Notes under the pieces: generated by a model
What the model was told of the DNA's origin: nothing
The model's input: the letters and a program-made list of their open reading frames with translations, nothing else
Databases searched by the model: none
Assembly (NCBI GenBank): GCA_930367215.1
Contig: OV884058.1
Coordinates: forward strand, 169,738,478 to 169,802,477
Source of the DNA: Pollenia angustigena
Lineage: Eukaryota > Arthropoda > Insecta > Diptera > Polleniidae
Direction of reading: 5' to 3'
Length of the DNA stretch: 64,000 bases
Position numbers and translations under genes: made by a program
In this document: one piece after another, positions 34,076 to 45,500 of the stretch
Position numbering within the stretch: position 1 is the first letter of the stretch
Layout of the letters: each line of letters begins with the position of its first letter

Positions 34076-35703
34076 TTTCATACAAATGTCCTTTGTAAAG
34101 AGTATTGCGTGTAAACAAATATGAAAAAGGTAAAATTTTTGTTTCTTTAGGACTTTTTAATGCCAAAAAAGTACTATTGCATTATTATTTCGTTCTCTGC
34201 TGGAGATATTCTATTCTAAAACTATGCTTTTTTCTATGATTTTAGAGTTCGTGTTAAAGAAAATTAGTATAGTGTTAAAAACTTTTAGTACATGTTAAAC
34301 TGATGCAATTGCCACACCTACAAATTTATAAAAAAGGCCTATAATTAAACATTTACTTTTCTTTGTCATAGAAACTATTAAAATAAACCCAATTCCCAAT
34401 TCCTGATGACAGCTAATGATAACCATAAAAAAAGTAGACAAAGAGCGAAAAAATAATTTGAACAACTCATGTATGAATAAATGTATGACTATTTAGATTG
34501 GATTTGAAATTGAAAATAACAAACTTATGATGGAATGAAAAATAGTGGAAAACACAAACGTAAATAATGATTATTTGTTGTAACTGGGAAAAGAGGAAAA
34601 TTAAAAAAAAAAAAAAAAATAATAATAATAACAACAACAAAAATAAAAGTTAAACGTCCCTGGTGATTATTAAAAGCTTCAATTTTGCGTGCATGACTTA
34701 TGATGAGTTTGTGAATACATAAAACAAAATAAAATAAAAATGCAGCCACGCAATACTGCCCATCATTATTTCAATAAGAATAAATATAACAACGGCAAAG
34801 AACTCTTTTAACGCTTACGAAACACGCAAGTGGAAATATCAGCCAAAAAAAAAAAACTACACAAAAACGTCAAAAACCTACACAAAAATCAATCGAGTTA
34901 ATTGCAGTAGCTGTTCAAGTTGTTATGATTACAGGGAACTATTTTATATGGCGTTATATTATTTTTAAAATGCGTGTGTGCTTTAACGATAGTAAGAGGT
35001 GAATGACTTAATTAATTTACAGCTTTAAAGGTTTACTTTTTTAATGAATTAGGAGCATAGCAACGAGTTTTAATTGCAACTTTCAACAAAATTTAAGTAC
35101 AGCACTAACAGCCATTGCAACTCTTGATCGCACAGGTCTTAAATTGGCGAAGGATTTGTGAAAAGCAATCCTAATCGCGCTGAATATGTCATTTGGATTT
35201 AGATATTGTCAATAAATTGGCGCGCAATTTAAATGCCAAATGGCATTAAGAAAGGTCTGCAAATAATTTAAGTGACCATCAGTCGTTCGTCGAATTTAGA
35301 GACAAACGCTTAAACTCCGTAGAGTTAAGCAAAGTGTTTAACAGGATAGGACTTTCCGCAACACCTGTCAGACTTCTACCACTCCAATTTATCCACACCA
35401 TCAAAGGTATAAAAATTTATATCTTATGCGGACAAGTCTTGCCATGAAGGACCTTTTTTTATACAAGAAAAACATACAGTGTACATATAATTATGATCAG
35501 TTAAGTCGTGCATCGCAGTTGGAGGTGCCCATATCTGTCACGAAAAATATCTTCCGCCGAAAACAAGAATGGGTAGGGCAAAACTAAGATCGGTGTGAAG
35601 AAACAAGCTTAATGCCTTTTACACCTTCAAGGGACTAAAACTTAACCGGTAGTAAATAGATGAAACTGTAAAGCCAAAAATTCGGAAATCCATAATCAAA
35701 ACA
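34076..35703. other. Intronic DNA, possible faint LINE debris
   Basis: Mostly AT-rich, with a long A run at 34600-34620. A GC-richer patch at about 35100-35460 and 35515-35640 (CCGCAACACCTGTCAGACTT, AAGAATGGGTAGGGCAAAAC) has the feel of decayed LINE coding sequence. I cannot assemble a convincing frame. Confidence 0.35.
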
Positions 35704-36180
35704 AGTAAGAAAGTATAGTCGGTCAAGCCCGACCATATGATACCCTACACCACAGTATTTAAAAACACATCATGCTTATGTGTCCATGTAAATATGGATT
35801 TATCTATGTTTATAAACTTCATGAAAATCGGTTTGAAAGTTTGTGAGAGGCAGAAATTGCCCGCTATCTTCCCTCGTTGTCCTACGATTCGGCCCATTTC
35901 AATAGGCTTGGTCCTTGTGCCAATAAGAGCCTATGACCCAAATTTTATCAAATTATCTCTATAATTGCGACCTGTACATTGCGCACAAGGTTACATGGAC
36001 AGCCAGCCAGCCTGCCAGCCAGCCGGACGGACATCGTTAGTTCGACTCAGAAAGTGATTCTGAGTAGATCGGTATACTTTAAGGTGGGTCTAGGACCACT
36101 ATTTTAAGGCGTTACACACATCAGCACAAATGCATAATACCCTATCCACTATTGTGGTGTGGGTATAAATATGGGAAAAG
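35704..36180. repeat. ATACCCTACACCACAG-family element with hairpin ends
   Basis: The 5' part reads TAGTCGGTCAAGCCCGACCA, then ATACCCTACACCACAGTA. The 3' end is TATTGTGGTGTGGGTAT, its near mirror. A run of CAGCCAGCC(A/T)GCCAGCC precedes GGACGGACATCGTTAG near the 3' end, as GACGGACAGACAGACGG does in the related element at 27566. No convincing ORF. Confidence 0.65.
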
Positions 36181-36340
36181 TCAGACATTTTTGTACTTTG
36201 CTTGTTGCCTATTAAAAATAATAACTTATTAAGTCATAAAAGCAGCAAATGTCCGAACTTCTTAATTATGTCTAGGAGAATTATCATCTTAATAGTCCGG
36301 CGAATTGGGTTAAAATCCTAATGGTTAATCCCCTTTCTAA

Positions 36341-36454
36341 CGGCCATTTTCACCAAGTTCGGTTATAATTAACTATCGGTTATAGCTGTCAAAACATATT
36401 GGTAACCGGAACTTTAATTGAAAGTTAGTTTTAACCGAACATGGTGAAAATGGG
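36341..36454. mobile_element. Harbinger-like MITE, second copy
   Basis: This is the same family as 33915-34030: CGGCCATTTTCACCAAGTTC, GTTATAATTAACT and CATATTGGTAACCGGAACTT. TAA precedes it at 36338-36340. The right end decays into a G run (GAAAATGGGGGGG), so the second TAA is lost. It lies about 290 bp outside the 36746 end of a CYRI coding exon. Confidence 0.8.
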
Positions 36455-36745
36455 GGGGAATTTAAATTCAAAATTTGTATCTAGAAACTATTTTTTTTAA
36501 TTAAAATATGTGTATAATAACCCTTCTTATTAGCATAGTAACCAAATGATCTCTGGTGCGCCACGATATAAGCCCCAGGCAAGTTTCTATACCTTCCTGA
36601 AGATAACTGCTATCCATTTTCGACATGTCTTCCCATTTTATACTGTACTATTATTTTCTGTCCGGGACTAATTGCAGTACTTTTAACCCATTGTAAATTA
36701 CTCAATTTGTCATTTTGAAAAGAAATATTTTTTTATCTCACTCAC

Positions 36746-37003
36746 CTTGTGTTCATCGAATTTTAAAACAAATTCTAAAATCTCGGCCAACTGTTTTACC
36801 AGCGCCTGTTGTGTTTCTAAATGTTGTGTAGGATTTAATTTACCGCCCACCAACTGACCCAGCAGCTTTGGCACAATTTTTTCTAATTCCAGTGAATGTT
36901 CATAACAACGTTTTAATTTTATAACTAAAGGCAGGACGGCTGACCAGGCTTTTTCCTGTAAAGAGGGATCAGCGATAGCTTCCCGAATTTCTTTGCCAGC
37001 ACC
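36746..37003 (-). CDS. CYRI: CYRI (FAM49) internal coding exon, Rac1-binding domain part 1
   Basis: This minus-strand exon encodes 86 codons in phase 0. It begins [10 protein letters not shown] and ends [10 protein letters not shown], and aligns almost residue for residue with about residues 58-146 of animal CYRI-A/B (FAM49, DUF1394). Shared landmarks are [25 protein letters not shown] and KQLAEIL. The acceptor is TTTGTTTACAG just above 37003 and the donor is GTGAGTG just below 36746, both canonical. Members of the family bind active Rac1 and restrain the SCAR/WAVE complex, limiting Arp2/3-driven lamellipodia. Vertebrate CYRI is N-myristoylated through the first coding exon, which is not visible in this window. 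The next exon lies about 35 kb downstream at 1228-1490. Identification rests on my recall of the family; I consider it very secure. Confidence 0.95.
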
Positions 37004-37006
37004 CTG

Positions 37007-38219
37007 TAAACAAATATAAAAAAAGAAATTAAATTAATAAAAATTTGATTCATAATTTGAAATTAAGGCAACAACATTTATAACCGGTTTTTTTTTATAA
37101 AAATTATTACATAAAAAAACTATTATTTTTTAAGTGTTACATACAACAGAAATAAGAAATTTATAAAAACCAAACAATTTGAATTCATGCAAAGAATCAA
37201 ACGGTGTTTTCCATAAAAAAAACCTATAAAAGAAAATAAAAAGGTATAATAAATACTACCACCATAAATTTCATGTGCATGAGCTCATATGGACATTGAT
37301 TCAGTCAGGTTTAGTTCTCCAATTGTATTCCATGCAACTGGTAAATTTTGAATTTACGTGTGTTCAAGTTGCATGTTCGTAATTTGTTTAACTGCCTACA
37401 TGTATGAATGAGTATTAGAACAGTTGGCTTAAATTAAAAAAAAAAAAATAAAGGCAACAGAAAAAACTGTTAACTCCATCTTGCAGACCGGGTAACAACT
37501 ACAACAATCCCAACAAACACAGGCCATTGACCATTAAAATGAATAAATGCCAGTGAAGTGCATGGACGAAATATTGTTGTTTGTTGATTTGTCATGGTGA
37601 TTGCAAAAAAAAAAAATTATTTTCAAACAAAAATAAATTAAATTAAGTATAAAAAACTAAGATTTTTTTCTATTCTTAAAAATGCTGTTATTTATTATAT
37701 TTGTAATAATAACAAAAATCCTAAATTAAAATTGAAAACACTTTTAAAGCACAACTTTACTTTGCATTAATTCATGGCTCGTGTTATTTTTTACGCCTAT
37801 TTCTTTAAGTTTTTATTTTATTTTTAGTTAATGGTATAAAATATCGTTTTTAAAAGCCGGTTTGATGAAATATTACAAAAAAAAAAAATTAATAAAAGAG
37901 GTTATCAAGTCAAACACAAACTGCAATTGAATATTTTCATACCGTTTATAAAAAAAGGTGTGGGCATTGTTATCCAAAACTCCCTCGCGCTGTCATATGC
38001 TGCCGTTTTTAGTTATTTTACAGCACTAATATTCAAATAATCAGGGCAAGTTTTTTGGGCACAAATTATATATATAAAGAAAAAATTTGGTTTTAAACCA
38101 AATGGGGAGAAGGAGGATCCTAAAAATGCCAGGTAAGTGGCTGATTTTTGTCCGTTACCTAAGGTGGAGTATGGCGGATGTAGCTGCACGCAGAGAAAAC
38201 ATGTTTTTCGATATCACCA
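37007..38219. other. Intronic DNA without a recognisable feature
   Basis: AT-rich sequence just upstream of the CYRI exon acceptor, with long A runs (37440, 37600, 37880). No exon, RNA gene or paired repeat ends were noticed. Confidence 0.45.
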
Positions 38220-39180
38220 CATAATTATCACCGGCTATCATATAATGTATAACTAGTCCTACATTAAGATGCCACAACCATAAAATGGTTGTCTCCGAAA
38301 ATATTATGGCTAATTACAATAATTTGTTTCCATTAACATTAAGATGCCACAGCCATATTATGGTTGTCTCTGAACATATTGTGGTTAATAACAATAATTT
38401 GTTTACCACTGATAATTGTAGCATTCTTCTCCAAAAGCAACATGTTATGGTTGGAAAACAATAATTCTTTTATTGTTGGAAAACAAATTATTCTTAATTT
38501 TTAATATTTTTAATTAGGCTTAAGTTCATGAAATTTAATTTTTTCTATGTGTACATTTGTCCTTCAAGTTGTGCTGAAAAAGGTCAACAGAAAAGAGAAA
38601 GACAAAGTGAAAAAACAAAAAATGTACTTGGACTTCAAGAAAAATTCTTGACGAAAGTACGAAAAAACAGAAGTAAAGGAAAAAACATGTAAATCAATTA
38701 AAGTGGATAATCATTCAGGAAAGCAAATTTCGATCTACCAAATGTTAAAATACAATTTGGTTTAAGGATTGATGTTTGACTAGTGACGTCAGCAGTCGTC
38801 GATGGCTGCGAGTGTAACACGGCAAATCCATCTGAGGAGATCGAGTGGTTGCGATCGAAACATGTCATGGTAACCTGCCGGCCAGGGTTCGAGCCCGGGC
38901 CACGTCAAGAATGAAAGATTATCAATAACAATTTTAATTAATTTTCATGATGTAAAATTCCTTTCTTCACAAAAATAATTTAATAAAAAAATTAAATTTC
39001 ATGAACTTAAGCCTAATTAAAAATATTAAAAATTTGGATTAAAAACCATAAATAGTTCAACAAAATAACCACAATACTAATTATTATTCTTAATAGTTAC
39101 CAAAACATATTCTGAGACAATCATAATATGGTTGTGACGTCTTGATGGAGGACTAATTTAAACATAATATGGTTTAATTA
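38220..39180. repeat. Inverted-repeat composite around the second SINE
   Basis: ATGCCACAACCATAAAATGG...GTCTC occurs at 38269 and again in altered form at 38342. A mirrored CATAATATGGTTGTGACGTC lies at 39122. TTAGGCTTAAGTTCATGAAA at 38515 is the reverse complement of the SINE tail at 38998-39020. The locus therefore folds on itself, probably a non-autonomous element that captured or grew around the SINE. Boundaries are approximate. Confidence 0.45.
38691..39046 (+). mobile_element. tRNA-like SINE, copy 2
   Basis: Nearly identical to 29315-29668 over its whole length, from AAATCAATTAAA to GGATTAAAAAC. B box GGTTCGAGCCC is at 38886-38896, with the A-box-like ATCGAGTGGTTGCGAT before it. The few differences suggest recent activity of the family. 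Confidence 0.72.
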
Positions 39181-39564
39181 TCTGCATAAAATTGCAAATT
39201 TTATACTAAAAATTTTATAATTTTTATTTATTTCCATTTTTTTTTATCATTTTATTCTTTCCAAACTTAAATTTTAATTTTTAGCTGAATTGTAACTAAA
39301 TTATACAGAGTTGTTAAATAACCTATTTAGAAATGTGAATTAATTTAATTTCGAAAATGTTTATAAACATTATTACAAGATGAAATCTTGGCTGCTTCAA
39401 AGTGCCATGTAATGCTTAACTTCACTTACATTTTATTGTTTGCTTAATTAACTTGAAACTTTATTGAATCTTAAAGCATAAATAAAATTTAAATCTATCC
39501 AGCGGGAACAAGAAGCAGTACGGATGACTTCTAGAAAGCCTCTGTTCTCCTTCTTTTGGATATA

Positions 39565-40450
39565 ATGGGTGATTTTTTAAGAGCTATAGGAAAGTTAAAA
39601 AAAACTCATAAAATTCAGAAAAATGCATGAAATCTTTATTTGAATCGATAGTACGGTCCATATAATTTAATGTTTGAAGATTATTTCATGCAAATGTTGA
39701 CCGTGACTGCGCCTCATTTGGTCCATCCGCTTAGTCCAATTTTGGCATACTCTTTCCAACATTTCGGCCGGTATCTCATGAATAAATGCTTCAATGTTGT
39801 CTTCCAATGCGTCAATTGAAGCGGGCATGTGTGTATAGATATGAGCTTTACCATAGCCCCACAAAAAATAGTCTATAGGCGTTAAATCGCACGATCTAGG
39901 CGGCCAATTGACCGGTCCCGAACGTGAAATAAACTGTTTACCGAACTCGCCTCTGAATAAGTCCATTGTTAAGCGTGCTATGTGGCACCGTCTTCTTGAA
40001 ACCACATGTCATGCAAGTCAAGCTCTTGCCTTTTAGGCAAAAAAAAGTTGGATATCATCTCACGTTGTTGAGTAACAGAGGCCCAATTGCTGCGAACGGC
40101 GACGAATCGATAATTGATGGTCATCATTAACACTGGACGATACAGCTGCGATATTTTCTTCAGTTCGCACTCTACGTGAGCGTGTTGGTGGTTTAATGTC
40201 CAAAAATGTGAATTTTGCGCGAAATTTAGGCACAATAGCCCGAATAGCCGCTTCAGTGGGTCGATTAAACTGACCATAAAATGGAAGAAGCGCGCGATGA
40301 ACTTTCTCAACAGAGCACGCATTTTGATAATAAAATTCAATCATTTGCAAGCGTTGTTCGTTTGTAAGACGATTCATGGTTAAATTAGACCAAACTGAAG
40401 ATGTTTGACAGTGAAACAAAACACGAAACGTGTGCTAAAAAATTACCCGA
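39565..40450 (-). mobile_element. Internally deleted mariner-family transposon
   Basis: The ends are ATGGGTGATTTTTTA at the left and, on the minus strand, TCGGGTAATTTTTTAGC, each bordered by TA (39563-39564, 40451-40452). Length is 886 bp against about 1.3 kb for a full mariner. It carries both halves of a transposase fused by a deletion. Confidence 0.85.
39667..40419 (-). pseudogene. mariner transposase with central deletion
   Basis: On the minus strand 40419-40060 encodes the N-terminal DNA-binding part: LTNEQRLQMIEFYYQNACSV and RRRSQQLGLCYSTT, which includes the helix-turn-helix. The sequence then jumps directly to REMISNFFLPKRQELDLHDM and MWFQEDGAT in another frame (second catalytic Asp region). 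After a further shift 40005-39667 gives PPRSCDLTPIDYFLWG (third catalytic residue region) and MLERVCQNWTKRMD. The segment that should hold the first catalytic Asp is missing. With at least two frame changes the protein is dead. Confidence 0.88.
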
Positions 40451-41010
40451 TACAAGGCATGCTCGCTCTATTCCATATTCATATCTTTTTTACACACGTT
40501 GTGTGTAGCGGAGTAGGCCTTCCGCTCTTGCTTCTTTAGCAGGTACATAAGAATGGTAACGGGTTCATAAAAAAAAAATAATTATTATTATTTTGCTATT
40601 GCTCTTGCAAAAATTGTAACTCCTTCTCTACTCCCATAGATGCGAATGTAGCATGTGTATCTTATCCTTTATTCGAAAGAGCCGAGTCCTTCTATGAATC
40701 TATTTTTAACAGTTAGATAAGAATAGTAATAATCATAAAAATTTTTTAAGCAGGCCTTTAAAAGGATTGAAGTAAGAAGATCTTCTGAGTTTTCCCGCTG
40801 GATAATTTAACCTTAAAATTATAACCAAAAAGCTAAAACTTATACAAAAATAATAAATTTGTAATTTAACTCTAATTAATTAAATAATAAAATAATTTTT
40901 CTAATTTGAAATCTAACCTTACATCTATTCATTGCACACATTTTATCCCAACTCATATTATAAGTCCCAACGATCATATAATTTCTCATTTATATGAGAA
41001 ATTATGTTTT

Positions 41011-41240
41011 TACCTGATATTGGTGTCATTTTCAGCATTTGCAGTGTCCTGCATTTAACCATACACTTCACAAGACCCAACCCTCTAAAATCGCCAAAAC
41101 ACCAGTATTTGTGCAGTATCCATTTTACCTGATATTGGTGTCATTTTCAGCATTTGCAGTGTCCTGCATTTAACCATACACTTCACTAGACCCAACCCTC
41201 TAAAATCGCCAAAACACCAGTATTTGTGCAGTATCCATAA
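41011..41240. repeat. 115-bp tandem duplication
   Basis: Two copies of a 115-bp unit (TACCTGATATTGGTGTCATT ... GTGCAGTATCCAT) sit head to tail at about 41011-41125 and 41126-41240. I saw one difference, TTCACAAGACCC against TTCACTAGACCC. This indicates a recent local duplication. No coding content. Confidence 0.85.
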
Positions 41241-42534
41241 TATGTTTAAAAATGTTTCTTTTTAAATAGTTTTTATAGAGGTGACCATATCGAAAAATTA
41301 GCTTTCTCTCCGGGTCGAGAAATCCGCTAGCAGGCCAATTTTTATCTAAGATTACGAACAAAAGAGCTCCCTTCTTGCGATTTCGTTTCAAACCAATGAT
41401 TGCTCCAGCTCCTTAGCAAGACATAAATGCAGGTCACGTAAAAAAACTGCCACCTGGGTTGGGTGTTGGTGTTTGCATACGAGGCCGAACTACATAGACG
41501 CATTGTGCATATTCTGGGTTATTGAATTATAAACACAATTTACATTTTAATTAAATTTTGTAGTTTACTTCTCAAACTTTTCAAACAATTATTATAAAAC
41601 TTTGTCTATTATTTAAAACTAACATTTTATTTTATCTCATATTTAACAACAAGTTTTTTTTTTCAAAACCCTTTTTAGCAATTACAACTAGGACTTTAAA
41701 AAACTTTTTCAAAAAGTGTGACCTTGTTCTACAACATCTTGTTAAATACATCGTTTTAAAGAGATTGTATGCGAAAATGACTTAAAGTTCAAAAACATTT
41801 ACTTTGACAGAATGTTAAGGAGAATCCTTGAGACAGGTTATAAGCCCTTCACTGTAAAGTAACAATACTCTAGTTTAGAAAAACCAACAACAGCAACAGT
41901 CACAAGTTGAAGGAAAAACGAGTGCAAAGGAAAACATATGGACGTATAAATTATTCAAAAACAAAATCACCTGTCTGATGGGAAAAACTTTGTAAATAAT
42001 GTTGCAACAGAAAAAAAATAAACTGAAAACAACATCTTGAAAAGAAGGGAAAAAAATACACACACACACAAACAAATTTTATATATAAAAAAAAAATAAA
42101 ACTTTGAATATTTATGCTGGTATTGTGTGTTGGTGACATTATCAGGATACTTCTTTCTTGAAGCTGCGGCTAGAGCAGCATCCGGCAGGGCAAAAACAAA
42201 AATGTAAGACCACACATGTACGTGTTATTTATTTTATGTAGATTTTCCATGTTTCTGTTCCCAATTCGTTTGCTTCTGAAAGGACTTTAATGGTGCATTA
42301 GGTTTTCTATCAAGGCAGCAGCAGCAGACTGGGTGTCATTCTGTTTATTGTATCGTTATTTTATGTTTTTGTTATTGCTTTTTGTTGTATTTAACAGGCG
42401 CTCACAAACACCATAAAATTGTTTAATTTACACAAATATTATGCATCATTGCAACTGCTCAAATTGTTGGTGCAGAGATGTAAAATATTTACACAATTTT
42501 CGCTTGCAACAAATGTTGTAATTGAATTTATAAA
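41241..42534. other. Intronic DNA without a recognisable gene
   Basis: Mixed AT-rich sequence with a CAACAACAGCAACAG run at 41885 and a CAGCAGCAGCAG run near 42320. No supported exon or transposon was seen. Confidence 0.4.
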
Positions 42535-42550
42535 ATAAAAAAAATATAAT

Positions 42551-45500
42551 TTCAAAAGATTTTGTTATTCGTGCTTAATTCCCAGTTTTTATTCTTGATA
42601 AAAACACTTGAAATTTATTGTTGATGGGATAAGCTATTCCTATGCATTTCACTGGTTGCTTAGGCCAGATCATCAGGAAACTTCATCCATAAAGATTTTA
42701 GACAAACTAAAGATATTAAACCAAATAAAACTGTTAAACGTATAAGACTTATAGCAACAGTTTTACTTGTAACAATATCAAAGCTTGAACAAAATACATC
42801 AACAATAAAAAAGTGGGTTTATCTCATCTTACACTCCCCACTACAATCAGTTGAAATTCTCTCAACATTAATTGTAGTTGTAAGTAGGTTAAGAAAAACA
42901 AAATAAAATAAAAAACAAACAACAACTTACAAAAGATGTTGTCAATTAAGTGTTTTTTTAGGCCGTGCACTTGCCTGTTTATTATCAAAAAGTAATTTCA
43001 ATTTTTGGGAATACAAAATTTTAATTTCAAAAGATTTTGTTATTCGTGCTTAATTCCCAGTTTTTATTCTTGATAAAAACACTTGAAATTTATTGTTGAT
43101 GGGATAAGCTATTCCTATGCATTTCACTGGTTGCTTAGGCCAGATCATCAGGAAACTTCATCCATAAAGATTTTAGACAAACTAAAGATATTAAACCAAA
43201 TAAAACTGTTAAACGTATAAGACTTATAGCAACAGTTTTACTTGTAACAATATCAAAGCTTGAACAAAATACATCAACAATAAAAAAGTGGGTTTATCTC
43301 ATCTTACACTCCCCACTACAATCAGTTGAAATTCTCTCAACATTAATTGTAGTTGTAAGTAGGTTAAGAAAAACAAAATAAAAAACAAACAACAACTTAC
43401 AAAAGATGTTGTCAATTAAGTGTTTTTTTAGGCCGTGCACTTGCCTGTTTATTATCAAAAAGTAATTTCAATTTTTGGGAATACAAAATTTTAATTTCAA
43501 AAGATTTTGTTATTCGTGCTTAATTCCCAGTTTTTATTCTTGATAAAAACACTTGAAATTTATTGTTGATGGGATAAGCTATTCCTATGCATTTCACTGG
43601 TTGCTTAGGCCAGATCATCAGGAAACTTCATCCATAAAGATTTTAGACAAACTAAAGATATTAAACCAAATAAAACTGTTAAACGTATAAGACTTATAGC
43701 AACAGTTTTACTTGTAACAATATCAAAGCTTGAACAAAATACATCAACAATAAAAAAGTGGGTTTATCTCATCTTACACTCCCCACTACAATCAGTTGAA
43801 ATTCTCTCAACATTAATTGTAGTTGTAAGTAGGTTAAGAAAAACAAAATAAAAAACAAACAACAACTTACAAAAGATGTTGTCAATTAAGTGTTTTTTTA
43901 GGCCGTGCACTTGCCTGTTTATTATCAAAAAGTAATTTCAATTTTTGGGAATACAAAATTTTAATTTCAAAAGATTTTGTTATTCGTGCTTAATTCCCAG
44001 TTTTTATTCTTGATAAAAACACTTGAAATTTATTGTTGATGGGATAAGCTATTCCTATGCATTTCACTGGTTGCTTAGGCCAGATCATCAGGAAACTTCA
44101 TCCATAAAGATTTTAGACAAACTAAAGATATTAAACCAAATAAAACTGTTAAACGTATAAGACTTATAGCAACAGTTTTACTTGTAACAATATCAAAGCT
44201 TGAACAAAATACATCAACAATAAAAAAGTGGGTTTATCTCATCTTACACTCCCCACTACAATCAGTTGAAATTCTCTCAACATTAATTGTAGTTGTAAGT
44301 AGGTTAAGAAAAACAAAATAAAAAACAAACAACAACTTACAAAAGATGTTGTCAATTAAGTGTTTTTTTAGGCCGTGCACTTGCCTGTTTATTATCAAAA
44401 AGTAATTTCAATTTTTGGGAATACAAAATTTTAATTTCAAAAGATTTTGTTATTCGTGCTTAATTCCCAGTTTTTATTCTTGATAAAAACACTTGAAATT
44501 TATTGTTGATGGGATAAGCTATTCCTATGCATTTCACTGGTTGCTTAGGCCAGATCATCAGGAAACTTCATCCATAAAGATTTTAGACAAACTAAAGATA
44601 TTAAACCAAATAAAACTGTTAAACGTATAAGACTTATAGCAACAGTTTTACTTGTAACAATATCAAAGCTTGAACAAAATACATCAACAATAAAAAAGTG
44701 GGTTTATCTCATCTTACACTCCCCACTACAATCAGTTGAAATTCTCTCAACATTAATTGTAGTTGTAAGTAGGTTAAGAAAAACAAAATAAAAAACAAAC
44801 AACAACTTACAAAAGATGTTGTCAATTAAGTGTTTTTTTAGGCCGTGCACTTGCCTGTTTATTATCAAAAAGTAATTTCAATTTTTGGGAATACAAAATT
44901 TTAATTTCAAAAGATTTTGTTATTCGTGCTTAATTCCCAGTTTTTATTCTTGATAAAAACACTTGAAATTTATTGTTGATGGGATAAGCTATTCCTATGC
45001 ATTTCACTGGTTGCTTAGGCCAGATCATCAGGAAACTTCATCCATAAAGATTTTAGACAAACTAAAGATATTAAACCAAATAAAACTGTTAAACGTATAA
45101 GACTTATAGCAACAGTTTTACTTGTAACAATATCAAAGCTTGAACAAAATACATCAACAATAAAAAAGTGGGTTTATCTCATCTTACACTCCCCACTACA
45201 ATCAGTTGAAATTCTCTCAACATTAATTGTAGTTGTAAGTAGGTTAAGAAAAACAAAATAAAAAACAAACAACAACTTACAAAAGATGTTGTCAATTAAG
45301 TGTTTTTTTAGGCCGTGCACTTGCCTGTTTATTATCAAAAAGTAATTTCAATTTTTGGGAATACAAAATTTTAATTTCAAAAGATTTTGTTATTCGTGCT
45401 TAATTCCCAGTTTTTATTCTTGATAAAAACACTTGATGGGATAAGCTATTCCTATGCATTTCACTGGTTGCTTAGGCCAGATCATCAGGAAACTTCATCC

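Larger units (their letters stand above)
1491..36745 (-). other. CYRI: Giant CYRI intron (about 35 kb)
   Basis: The donor at 36745-36744 (GT of GTGAGTG) and the acceptor at 1492-1491 (AG of TTTCAG) bound one intron of 35,255 bp between two phase-matched CYRI exons. It holds one gene on the opposite strand (4433-5360) and otherwise mostly transposon sequence, listed separately. That the two exons are adjacent in the mRNA is inferred from uninterrupted collinearity with the animal protein. Confidence 0.9.

Noticed and set aside
37440..42075. Short ORFs with hydrophobic runs (for example 41875-42215 minus)
   Set aside because: Poly(A)/poly(T) tracts read as Phe/Lys strings. Three overlapping frames give equally good ORFs, which indicates composition only.
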